Source: Peptococcaceae bacterium (GTDB lineage: Bacteria; Bacillota; DSM-12270; Thermacetogeniales; Thermacetogeniaceae). Taken from it: DNA of 6,981 nt. The notes beneath the pieces were generated by a model. That model was not told where the DNA came from, did no database searches, and saw only the letters and a program-made list of their open reading frames with translations. Numbering within the stretch: position 1 is the first letter of the stretch; each line of letters starts with the position of its first letter. Below, piece after piece: positions 1 through 6,981 of the stretch. Location: assembly GCA_003160265.1 (NCBI GenBank), contig PLQY01000010.1:40206-47186 (forward strand), given 5' to 3'. The position numbers and the translations under genes are program-made.

Positions 1-610
1 ACTCCCCGTTGCGCTCAACGACAGGTATCCCGCCGCCACCGACGCAGATAACTATATAGCCCCTGTCGATCAAGTCTTTAATGGCTGCGATTTCGACTAT
101 TGCCTTGGGTTCTGGCGAGGGAACCACCCGTCGCCAGCCCCGGCCGGCGTCCTCAACAATCGCCCAGCCATCTTCCCGGGCGTGACGATCGGCCTCTTCT
201 TTACCCATGAAGCCGCCGATGGGCTTGGTGGGCTTCTGAAAGGCCGGGTCGTCTCTATCAACCACTACCTGCGTTACTACCGTGACCGCCTGCTTGTTAA
301 TGCCGCGGCGGTGGAACTCGTTCATCAGGGACTGCTGGATCATATAGCCGATGCAGCCCTGGGTGTCGGCACCGGCAAATTCCAAGGGTATCAGGGGCAA
401 TTCCCCCGTGGCCAGTTCGGCGCGGCGGATTAAAAATCCGACCTGGGGCCCGTTGCCATGGGTTATGGCCACGTTCCATCCCCTGGCAACCAATTCCGCA
501 ATATTATGGCACGTCTCGCGCACGTTCGCTAACTGGTCCATCAGGCCATTCCGCTTTTTATCCTTGATCAGGGAGTTGCCGCCGATGGCTACTACTGCTG
601 TTCTCTCCAT
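1..610 (-). CDS. arcC: Carbamate kinase, C-terminus cut by window edge
   Basis: Carbamate kinase transfers phosphate between carbamoyl phosphate and ADP, giving ATP, CO2 and ammonia in the catabolic direction; it is a cytoplasmic dimer. The frame runs from ATG at 610-608 to the window edge with 203 codons and no stop; the family is about 310 residues, so roughly the last third is missing. Seen in the protein: N-terminal AIGGNSL (8-14), the family block THGNGPQVG (50-58), GYMIQQSL (88-95), VVTQVVVDRDDPAF (111-124), PTKPIG (127-132, with the lysine that is catalytic in characterised enzymes), WRRVVPSPEP (159-168) and the glycine-rich VGGGGIPV (190-197). An AGAGGAG ribosome site at 626-620 sits 9 bases before the ATG. 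It follows the carbamoyltransferase gene on the same strand after 157 bp with no clear terminator, which suggests it consumes carbamoyl phosphate from that enzyme. Family assignment is firm; the exact partner pathway is inferred. Confidence 0.96.
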   Translation of the reverse strand, partial: MERTAVVAIGGNSLIKDKKRNGLMDQLANVRETCHNIAELVARGWNVAITHGNGPQVGFLIRRAELATGELPLIPLEFAGADTQGCIGYMIQQSLMNEFHRRGINKQAVTVVTQVVVDRDDPAFQKPTKPIGGFMGKEEADRHAREDGWAIVEDAGRGWRRVVPSPEPKAIVEIAAIKDLIDRGYIVICVGGGGIPVVERNGE

Positions 611-724
611 TCCTTATCGCTCCTCTACATATGAATTTTCTAAATTTTGTTCGCACCTGACACATCCGGGGAAACCTTCCCACCGCTTCTTTCAGACCGG
701 ACTGTAAGCCCAATGCGGAGGTGA

Positions 725-746
725 AGCGGGGGCATTAGAGCGGGGG
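725..746. repeat. Short direct repeat agcggggg in the spacer before carbamate kinase
   Basis: The octamer agcggggg occurs at 725-732 and again at 739-746, start to start 14 bp. It lies in the 157-bp spacer (611-767) between the carbamoyltransferase stop and the carbamate kinase start. The spacer also holds a weak 5-bp hairpin (669-681) without a T run, and an AT-rich part near 630-650 with no convincing promoter. A regulatory role is possible but unsupported. Confidence 0.3.
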
Positions 747-767
747 TAGTCGTGGAACGCCTTCTTC

Positions 768-1736
768 CTAGCGGACGTTACCGGTAGTCAGCGCCAACAG
801 GGCCATCCTGATCGGTACGCCGTTGTGGGCCTGGCGGAAATAGGCCGCCCCCGGGTAGGAGTCGACCGAGACGGCGATCTCGTGAACCCGCGGCAGGGGA
901 TGCAGAATGCTCATACCCTTCTTGGCTGCGGCTACTACCTCGTCGTTGACGGTATAGCTATCCTTGACGAGTTCGTATTCCTCCAGGCTGGGGAAACGTT
1001 CCCGTTGGACACGCGTGACATAGAGGACATCGGCCTCAGCCACGCCGATCTTCAGGTCACTGGTTTCCTCCACCTTGATGCCTGCGCTGCGCATTTCGGC
1101 GGTGATCTCTTCCGGCATCTTCAACTGCGGGGGGGAGACCAAGACCAGGTCACAGCCGTAGTGCTTGAGGAAGTAGACCAGGGAATGGGGAGCACGTCCA
1201 TATTTCAAGTCTCCGAGCACGGCCACCTTCAATCCTTCAATGTGGCCGTGTTCTTTGAGGATGGTGTAGATGTCCAGCAGGGCCTGAGAGGGGTGCTGCC
1301 CGGTACCGTCCCCCGCATTGATTACCGGGTGGTCGCAGGCGTCAGCGGATTCCTGACCGGCGCCGGTCTTGGGACTGCGGACAACAATGACATCGGCGTA
1401 GCCGTCGATGACCCGCATGGCGTCATATAGGGTTTCGCCCTTGGCCGTAGAGGATGTCTGCATCTGGGGCGTTTCGGAAACCGTTATCGCACTGCCGCCC
1501 AGCCGGTACATGGCCGCCTCGAAGGACAGGCGCGTCCGGGTGCTGGGCTCGAAAAAGAGGATGGCCGCGATCTCGCCTTCCATATCGAAGAGGCGGCGCT
1601 TGTTAACCAGGGCATCCTCGTAGTAGGCGGCTGTCTTCATGATCAGTTGCAGTTGCTCATAGGTCAAGGTCTTGCTTGACAAAACATCCTGGCCGCTTAA
1701 TAAGGCCAATTCTCCCTCGCTCGGCTTCAGAGCCAT
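768..1736 (-). CDS. pyrB: Aspartate carbamoyltransferase, catalytic subunit type
   Basis: The family joins carbamoyl phosphate and aspartate to give N-carbamoyl-aspartate and phosphate; the reaction is reversible in principle. The 322-residue protein has normal length. The carbamoyl-phosphate loop STRTR is at 65-69, and K99 in AKGETL matches E. coli Lys84. R120, H148 and Q151 (in QHPSQ) match Arg105, His134 and Gln137. R181 in KYGRAPHS and R242/Q244 in TRVQRER match the aspartate-binding Arg167, Arg229 and Gln231. HPLPR is at 279-283. All of this favours aspartate rather than ornithine, oxamate or a YgeW-type substrate. One small change is VHEI at 284-287, where VDEI is usual. An ideal AAGGAGG (1750-1744) lies 7 bases before the ATG, and the amidohydrolase gene ends 24 bases upstream, so the two are probably co-transcribed. 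No regulatory subunit gene (pyrI) is visible. The next gene is carbamate kinase rather than carbamoyl-phosphate synthetase, so a degradative direction is plausible but inferred. Confidence 0.95.
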   Translation of the reverse strand: MALKPSEGELALLSGQDVLSSKTLTYEQLQLIMKTAAYYEDALVNKRRLFDMEGEIAAILFFEPSTRTRLSFEAAMYRLGGSAITVSETPQMQTSSTAKGETLYDAMRVIDGYADVIVVRSPKTGAGQESADACDHPVINAGDGTGQHPSQALLDIYTILKEHGHIEGLKVAVLGDLKYGRAPHSLVYFLKHYGCDLVLVSPPQLKMPEEITAEMRSAGIKVEETSDLKIGVAEADVLYVTRVQRERFPSLEEYELVKDSYTVNDEVVAAAKKGMSILHPLPRVHEIAVSVDSYPGAAYFRQAHNGVPIRMALLALTTGNVR

Positions 1737-1760
1737 AAAATAACCTCCTTAAGAAAAATG

Positions 1761-3056
<1,296 letters not shown>

Positions 3057-3063
3057 TTTATAG

Positions 3064-3074
3064 CTCCTCTCCTC
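3064..3074 (-). promoter_or_regulatory. Ribosome binding site deciding the GTG start of the amidohydrolase
   Basis: GAGGAGAGGAG on the minus strand ends 7 bases before GTG 3056-3054. The upstream ATG at 3140 has no comparable site; its preceding bases are AT-rich and it lies inside the palindrome. This supports the shorter protein. Confidence 0.8.
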
Positions 3075-3126
3075 GTCATACTTCTTAATACGAAGTTTAT
3101 CTTCTCCAGGGCGTTGCTGTTGACCT

Positions 3127-3142
3127 TTGTGGTGCACCACAA
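3127..3142. promoter_or_regulatory. Perfect 16-bp palindrome, candidate operator
   Basis: TTGTGGTGCACCACAA is a perfect inverted repeat with no central spacer. It lies between the hydroxylase genes and the amidohydrolase gene, about 70 bases upstream of the likely GTG start and 2 bases downstream of a possible -10 element (3150-3145). That is where a repressor would block initiation. The core TGGTGCACCA resembles GntR/FadR-type operators (TGGT...ACCA), but the binding protein is not in this window. A further half site (TTGTGG on the minus strand, 3174-3169) lies 32 bp away from the matching half of the palindrome, about three helical turns. Function is inferred. Confidence 0.6.
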
Positions 3143-3144
3143 CT

Positions 3145-3174
3145 ATTAAATTACAATATTATGTTACCCCACAA
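3145..3174 (-). promoter_or_regulatory. Possible promoter for the amidohydrolase-carbamoyltransferase genes
   Basis: The AT-rich spacer contains, on the minus strand, TTTAAT (3150-3145, five of six matches to TATAAT) and, 18 bases upstream, TTGTGG (3174-3169), which matches the -35 consensus only in TTG. The position in front of the GTG at 3056 and next to the palindrome supports it, but the -35 is weak. Transcription may equally continue from the hydroxylase genes, since no terminator is visible after position 3208. Confidence 0.3.
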
Positions 3175-3207
3175 TATATAGATCAGATTACTGTGTGTTA
3201 CGCTAAC

Positions 3208-5565
3208 TTATTGACGCGATTTTTGTTGCTGTTCCTGCATGGCCCAAAAGACCCTTTCCGGCGTGGCCGGCATGGTAGTGATCCGCACCCCGACGGCATC
3301 GCAGATCGCATTGAGAATGGCCGGCGCAATAGAGTTGTCGGCGGGTTCCCCTACCCCCTTAGCCCCGTAGGGGCCAAGGCCAGCCCCCGACTCGATCATG
3401 ATCGTCTCCACATCCGGCACATCAACTGACGTGGCTATCAGATACTCGGAAAAGGAAGGAGTCTTCAAGTATCCCTTCTCAACGATCAGGTCTTCCGTTA
3501 GAGCGTAACCCATATTGTAAATGGCGCCGCCCTCCAGTTGCCCCTCGACGTTCAACACATTGATGGCTTTGCCCACGTCAAAACAGGCAATCAGTTTGCG
3601 AACATCCACAGCCCCGGTATCAACATCTACAGCCACTTCCACGGCATGGCAACCAAAAGTGAAGTCGGCGAAGGTGGGGCCGCTAATTATTTCGGACGTC
3701 GGCACTTCGGTAAAGGGAGCATTAAACTGGCCCTCGTAGAAGAGCTCAATCCCGTCTGTGGCACAGGCATCGATAGCTTCCTTCAGGGTTATCTGCTGCT
3801 CTGGATCCACCGGATTCACAATGCATTCGTTGGCGATCTGCAGGTCGGCCGCCCTCGCGCCCAGCATGGCTTCAGCTTTGGTTAGCAGGCGTTGCTTGAG
3901 TTCCCGGGCCGTCTTGAGGGTGGCGTTGCCCGACATGTAAAGCATCCTGGTGGCTGTAGTCGTACCGGCCAGGGGGGTCAAGGCCGTATCGGCGATATAG
4001 ATCTTGATCTTCTCCAAGGGAATGCCAAGCTCCTCGCTAACGATCTCGCAAAGGGTAGAAGCTTGGCCACCGCCCAGATCCTGTACGCCGCACCTGACCA
4101 CCACGCTGCCGTCCAGCTCCAGCTTGATGAAGCAGCGGGAACTATCATGGAGGAAGGTCAGCCGGCCGTAACTCATCATCCCTACCGCCAGGCCATGGCC
4201 GATGCGGATATTCTTATCCTGGCTTTCCGGCACCGGGCCCAAAGCCTGCCAGGCCTTCTCGGCCGCCTCGGCCACCGCCACGTAACGATCGAACTTGAAG
4301 TTGGTAGCCAGAGAATCGCCCTGGCGCAGGCAGTTCTTTTGTCTGATGGTTAGGGGGCCCATCCCCAGCACCCGGGCGAGTTCATCAATCTGGGATTCAT
4401 AGGCCACATTGGGCTGGACAGCTCCGAAGCCCCGGTTGGCACTAGTAAAAGGGTTATTGGTTAAAGCGGAAACGGTATCTACTTTGACATTGGGGATGTT
4501 GTAGGGTCCGGCGGCGTTGACGGTAGAGTAGAGCAAGATCCACGGGGTCAGATAGGTATAGGCGCCGGCGTCGGAGATGAGTTCCGCTTCCAGGGCTACT
4601 AGACGGCCGTCGCGGGTGGCCCCAGTTTTATATTTCATGATGTAGGGATGCCTTTTACCGTGAGCCAGTAGGGACTCTTCCCGGGTGTAGGTCAACTTCA
4701 CCGGCCGGCCCGTCTTCAAGGTCAGGAGGGCCAGGAAACTCTCGACCGTGATGTCCTCCTTGCCGCCGAAGCCGCCGCCCAGCCAGGTGCCGATGACCCG
4801 GATCCGGTTTTGCGGCAGTCCCACGACTTCCGCCACAGTGCGGAAATGCTCGATTACCTGGGTGGAGACCCGGATATTGATGACCTCGTCCTCATCCACC
4901 CAGGCCACGCCCGATTCCGGTTCCAGGTAAGCGTGGTCACCAAAAGGGACCCGGTAGGTATTTTCAACAATGACATCGGCCGCCGCAAAGCCGGCCTCCA
5001 CGTCGCCCTTGCGGACCTTAAACCGGGAGACGACATTGCTCTCGCTTTCACCCACCCGGTAGGCGCCGGGTTTTAAGGCTTCGATCGGGTCAAAGACCCC
5101 CGGCAGGGGTTCATAGTCGACTTTTATTAAATCCAGGGCCTCTTCGGCAATCTTCAAACTCTCGGCAGCCACCAGAGCTACCGCTTCGCCCATAAAACGT
5201 ACCTTGCTCTCGGCCAGGACACGGTAGAGGCCCTCGAAATTGGAGCCGACATCGGTACTCTGGCCGAACTTGGCCCGCAGGTTATTATTGGGAACATCTT
5301 TGCACGTCAGGACGGCATGAACGCCTGGAAGGGCCTCGGCCTTGCCGGTATCGATGGCCAGTATCATTGCCGCCGGGTATTTACTGCGTAAAACCTTGGC
5401 ATGAAGCATACCGGGCATGGTAAAGTCATCCGCATAAATAGTGGTCCCTTTTGCCTTGGGCCAAGCATCGATCTTGGGCCGACGCTTGCCAATTATAGTG
5501 GTCTCTTGTGCCTTATGACAAGCATCGATCTTGGTCAGGCCCTCGTCAACTACTGTTGTTTCCAT
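3208..5565 (-). CDS. Xanthine dehydrogenase-family molybdopterin-binding subunit
   Basis: Large catalytic subunit of a three-subunit molybdenum hydroxylase (counterpart of E. coli XdhA), which hydroxylates an N-heterocycle or related substrate with water and passes electrons to the 2Fe-2S and FAD subunits. It has 785 residues, normal for a separate Mo subunit. Seen: the entry segment GKRRPKIDA (26-34) and YADDF (44-48), STQ (234-236), GGGFGGKE (263-270) with E270 matching bovine Glu802, NRGFG (377-381) with R378 matching Arg880, and KGVGEP (736-741) with E740 matching the catalytic Glu1261. The AYRCSFR-type loop of CO dehydrogenase is absent, and the Glu/Arg pair favours a purine-like substrate, though this is not proof. 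The ATG lies inside the end of the 2Fe-2S gene (16-bp overlap), with AAGGGGGG (5584-5577) 11 bases upstream. Residues 2-20 and 21-39 are a tandem duplication not expected in the family. Substrate is unknown; hypoxanthine, xanthine or another heterocycle are candidates. Confidence 0.94.
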   Translation of the reverse strand: METTVVDEGLTKIDACHKAQETTIIGKRRPKIDAWPKAKGTTIYADDFTMPGMLHAKVLRSKYPAAMILAIDTGKAEALPGVHAVLTCKDVPNNNLRAKFGQSTDVGSNFEGLYRVLAESKVRFMGEAVALVAAESLKIAEEALDLIKVDYEPLPGVFDPIEALKPGAYRVGESESNVVSRFKVRKGDVEAGFAAADVIVENTYRVPFGDHAYLEPESGVAWVDEDEVINIRVSTQVIEHFRTVAEVVGLPQNRIRVIGTWLGGGFGGKEDITVESFLALLTLKTGRPVKLTYTREESLLAHGKRHPYIMKYKTGATRDGRLVALEAELISDAGAYTYLTPWILLYSTVNAAGPYNIPNVKVDTVSALTNNPFTSANRGFGAVQPNVAYESQIDELARVLGMGPLTIRQKNCLRQGDSLATNFKFDRYVAVAEAAEKAWQALGPVPESQDKNIRIGHGLAVGMMSYGRLTFLHDSSRCFIKLELDGSVVVRCGVQDLGGGQASTLCEIVSEELGIPLEKIKIYIADTALTPLAGTTTATRMLYMSGNATLKTARELKQRLLTKAEAMLGARAADLQIANECIVNPVDPEQQITLKEAIDACATDGIELFYEGQFNAPFTEVPTSEIISGPTFADFTFGCHAVEVAVDVDTGAVDVRKLIACFDVGKAINVLNVEGQLEGGAIYNMGYALTEDLIVEKGYLKTPSFSEYLIATSVDVPDVETIMIESGAGLGPYGAKGVGEPADNSIAPAILNAICDAVGVRITTMPATPERVFWAMQEQQQKSRQ
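5438..5551 (-). repeat. 57-bp in-frame tandem duplication in the Mo subunit gene
   Basis: Two adjacent units, 5438-5494 and 5495-5551, have period 57 bp (19 codons) and match at 45 of 57 positions by hand alignment, including the shared core caagcatcgatcttgg. They encode residues 2-20 and 21-39 of the molybdopterin subunit (ETT..., KIDA..., KA in both copies; 10 of 19 residues identical). The unit nearer the body of the protein matches the family entry segment (GKRRPKIDA), so the outer, 5'-proximal unit looks like the added copy. The outer unit also forms the gene start and touches the overlap with the 2Fe-2S gene. Confidence 0.85.
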
Positions 5566-6074
5566 ACTCTACATCGCCCCCCTTGAACCCTTGCGCTCGC
5601 CTGGCAGGCAGCGACCGCAGCCACGGCATCCACAATTTTTTTATAGCCTGTACAACGGCAAAGGTTACCTGAAAGGGCTTCCTTGATTGCTGCCCGGTCC
5701 GGCTGCGGGCAATCGGCCAGTAAACTCCTGGCCGTCACCAACATCCCCGGCGTGCAAAAACCGCACTGAATAGCGCCATGGGTGGCAAAACTCTCCTGCA
5801 AGGCCTGCATTAAGGGATCCAAGGCCATGCCCTTCACGGTCCAAACCTCTTTACTGTTGGCCTGGGCAACCAGGACCAGGCATGATTTGACCGGCTGACC
5901 ATCCAGAATAAGCGTGCAGGTACCGCAATCCCCTTTGTTACACCCGCACTTGACATCCATAACCATGGCCCTGGTCCGCAAAAACTCCAACAAGGATTCC
6001 TCCGGAGCTGCTGCGGCCGTAAACTGCGTGCCATTGATCCTGACTGACACGGTGATCTCGTTTTGAAGTTCCAT
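5550..6074 (-). CDS. 2Fe-2S subunit of xanthine dehydrogenase-family hydroxylase
   Basis: Small iron-sulfur subunit (counterpart of E. coli XdhC) that carries electrons from the Mo site to FAD through two 2Fe-2S clusters. Two in-frame ATGs exist. The first, at 6080, is only 1 base from the AGGGAGGG ribosome site (6089-6082), whereas the one at 6074 is 7 bases away, so I use 6074 (174 residues). The N-terminal ferredoxin-like domain binds its cluster with C45, C50, C53 and C65 (GCNKGDCGTC then KSC). The C-terminal helical domain uses C104 and C107 (QCGFCTPGM) and C139 and C141 (LCRCTGY). An extra cysteine, C43, precedes the first ligand. The tail after about residue 160 (ARVQGGRCRVWKQQ) is not conserved in the family as I know it, and its coding bases also hold the ribosome site and start of the next gene. 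The FAD subunit gene ends 13 bases upstream, so the three genes form one translationally coupled unit. Confidence 0.96.
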   Translation of the reverse strand: MELQNEITVSVRINGTQFTAAAAPEESLLEFLRTRAMVMDVKCGCNKGDCGTCTLILDGQPVKSCLVLVAQANSKEVWTVKGMALDPLMQALQESFATHGAIQCGFCTPGMLVTARSLLADCPQPDRAAIKEALSGNLCRCTGYKKIVDAVAAVAACQASARVQGGRCRVWKQQ

Positions 6075-6081
6075 CGCCATA

Positions 6082-6089
6082 CCCTCCCT
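6082..6089 (-). promoter_or_regulatory. Ribosome binding site of the 2Fe-2S subunit, overlapping the FAD subunit stop
   Basis: AGGGAGGG on the minus strand overlaps the TAG stop (6090-6088) of the FAD subunit gene and sits 7 bases before the ATG at 6074, but only 1 base before the ATG at 6080. It favours the inner start and suggests translational coupling. Confidence 0.7.
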
Positions 6090-6936
6090 AAGCCAGCGCG
6101 GCTTCCAATGCCCTTTTCAGCAAGACACCGGCCAGATGCACCCGGTATTCCCGCGAGGCCCGCACGTCGCTGATCGGCTTGGCTTCTGTCCTTATAATCT
6201 CCTGAGCCCTGGTTACCACTTCCGGTGCGAGGGGTTTTCCGGTCAGGTAGTCTTCTGTCTGCCGGGCACGGATCGCGGTCGGCGCCAAAGCTCCCAGGGC
6301 AATACGGACCTGCTCCACCCGGTCTCCATCCAGACCCACCATTAGGCCGATGCTGGCCAGGGATATGGCCATGGATTTCCTCATACCAAACTTGATAAAG
6401 ACGCTCCGCATTGCTGTCGTCTTCGTGAAAGATACGCCAACAATCAATTCATTGGGCTGCAGAGCGCTTCTGCCAGGCCCAGTCAAAAACTCGGCGACCG
6501 GGATCTCTCTTTCAGCGGCCAGACTGGCCACGATCACCTTCGCCTCCAGGGCCAGCAGGGGCACCACCCCATCGCCCGCCGGGGAAGCGTTGGCCAGGTT
6601 GCCGCCAATTGTCGCCCGGTTGCGGGTCAGGGGATCGGCAAAGCGCCGGCCCACCTGCCATAAAACCTGCCCATGGCTGGCGACGAGGTCTGAGTGCAGC
6701 AACTCGTTTATTGTTGTCAAACTTCCAATAATTACCCTATCTCCTCTGACGTCAATACCCTTCAACTCCGCCAGCTTGCTGATATCGACCAGGGTACAGG
6801 CGGCGATTTTTTTCGCTCTGATATCGGGCAGGACATTGGTGCATCCCGCGACGATCCGGGCTCCAGATCCAAGCTCATTTAACAACGCCAGCGCTTCATC
6901 CTTCGTTCCGGGTACTGCATAAGCGAAACTGCTCAC
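6088..6936 (-). CDS. FAD-binding subunit of xanthine dehydrogenase-family hydroxylase
   Basis: Medium flavoprotein subunit (counterpart of E. coli XdhB) that receives electrons from the iron-sulfur subunit and passes them to NAD or another acceptor. From the chosen start it has 282 residues, normal for the family. Seen: the FAD pyrophosphate-binding stretch AGCTN (30-34, usually AGGTD), the second FAD motif ATIGGNLANASPAGD (108-122), and a C-terminal SDVRASREYR block (256-265). No cysteine insert of the 4-hydroxybenzoyl-CoA reductase type is present. I choose GTG at 6936-6934 because AGGGGGAAGG (6952-6943) lies 6 bases before it and the protein then begins MSSFAYAVPGTK, as relatives do. The alternative ATG at 6957 has no ribosome site and adds seven residues (MLGGRFG); the frame stays open to the window edge, so a longer protein cannot be strictly excluded. 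It is the first visible gene of the hydroxylase unit; what lies upstream is outside the window. Confidence 0.93.
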   Translation of the reverse strand: MSSFAYAVPGTKDEALALLNELGSGARIVAGCTNVLPDIRAKKIAACTLVDISKLAELKGIDVRGDRVIIGSLTTINELLHSDLVASHGQVLWQVGRRFADPLTRNRATIGGNLANASPAGDGVVPLLALEAKVIVASLAAEREIPVAEFLTGPGRSALQPNELIVGVSFTKTTAMRSVFIKFGMRKSMAISLASIGLMVGLDGDRVEQVRIALGALAPTAIRARQTEDYLTGKPLAPEVVTRAQEIIRTEAKPISDVRASREYRVHLAGVLLKRALEAALA

Positions 6937-6942
6937 ACCAAA

Positions 6943-6952
6943 CCTTCCCCCT
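6943..6952 (-). promoter_or_regulatory. Ribosome binding site deciding the GTG start of the FAD subunit
   Basis: AGGGGGAAGG on the minus strand lies 6 bases upstream of GTG 6936-6934 and is itself downstream of the alternative ATG at 6957. That ATG is preceded by GGTAAAACC, a poor ribosome site. Confidence 0.7.
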
Positions 6953-6981
6953 AACATGGTTTTACCACAGATGACTACCCG

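Noticed and set aside
669..681. Hairpin GGGAA-ACC-TTCCC as a terminator between the carbamoyltransferase and carbamate kinase genes
   Set aside because: The stem is only 5 bp and no T run follows on the minus strand, so intrinsic termination is unlikely.
351..707. Plus-strand open frame of 118 codons partly over the spacer near carbamate kinase
   Set aside because: More than half is antisense to conserved carbamate kinase sequence, and no family motif is seen.
825..1430. Plus-strand open frame of 201 codons antisense to the carbamoyltransferase
   Set aside because: It is the opposite-strand shadow of a gene with clear family motifs throughout, and its translation shows no recognisable domain.
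768..1736. Ornithine, oxamate or YgeW-type carbamoyltransferase, as expected from a purine-degradation context
   Set aside because: The SxxxKGE loop, KYGR and TRVQ.ER motifs are those of aspartate carbamoyltransferase; the long YgeW form and its motifs are not present.
3208..5565. Aerobic CO dehydrogenase large subunit (CoxL)
   Set aside because: The CoxL active-site loop with AYRCSFR is absent; GGGFGGKE and NRGFG with the Glu/Arg pair fit the xanthine dehydrogenase group better.
6350..6922. Plus-strand open frame of 190 codons antisense to the FAD subunit
   Set aside because: Shadow frame across a well-supported flavoprotein gene; composition and sequence look like antisense translation.

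Overview
The window reads as a block of catabolic-looking genes from a moderately GC-rich, Gram-positive anaerobe of the clostridial type. Strong AGGAGG-like ribosome binding sites, GTG starts, tight same-strand gene packing and a three-subunit molybdenum hydroxylase point that way. A thermophilic acetogen such as a Moorella relative is my guess, not a proof. All six genes lie on the minus strand, so transcription runs from position 6981 down to 1. No RNA genes, insertion sequences, CRISPR arrays or origins are visible, and no stretch longer than 300 bases lacks a gene.

In transcription order: (1) a FAD-binding subunit (6936-6088), a 2Fe-2S subunit (6074-5550) and a molybdopterin subunit (5565-3208), together one xanthine-dehydrogenase-family hydroxylase; the last two genes overlap by 16 bp. 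(2) A 151-bp spacer (3207-3057) holding an AT-rich possible promoter and a perfect 16-bp palindrome, a good operator candidate. (3) A dihydroorotase-family cyclic amidohydrolase (3056-1761) followed after 24 bp by an aspartate-carbamoyltransferase-type protein (1736-768). (4) A 157-bp spacer with no clear terminator. (5) A carbamate kinase (610 to the window edge), cut off at its C-terminus.

The set suggests a degradative, ATP-yielding route rather than plain pyrimidine synthesis. A heterocycle is hydroxylated, a cyclic ureide ring is opened, the ureido group is phosphorolysed to carbamoyl phosphate, and carbamate kinase makes ATP. The logic resembles the E. coli ygeW-hyuA-yqeA-xdhD purine region, but here the hydrolase and transferase come from the PyrC and PyrB families. 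The transferase keeps every aspartate-site residue I can check. The amidohydrolase keeps its metal site but has changed two substrate-contact positions. So either dihydroorotate/carbamoyl-aspartate or a related ureide, for example from purines, could be the real substrate; the sequence alone does not decide.

Other oddities are a 57-bp in-frame tandem duplication at the start of the molybdopterin subunit and three genes whose likely start is internal to the longest open frame.
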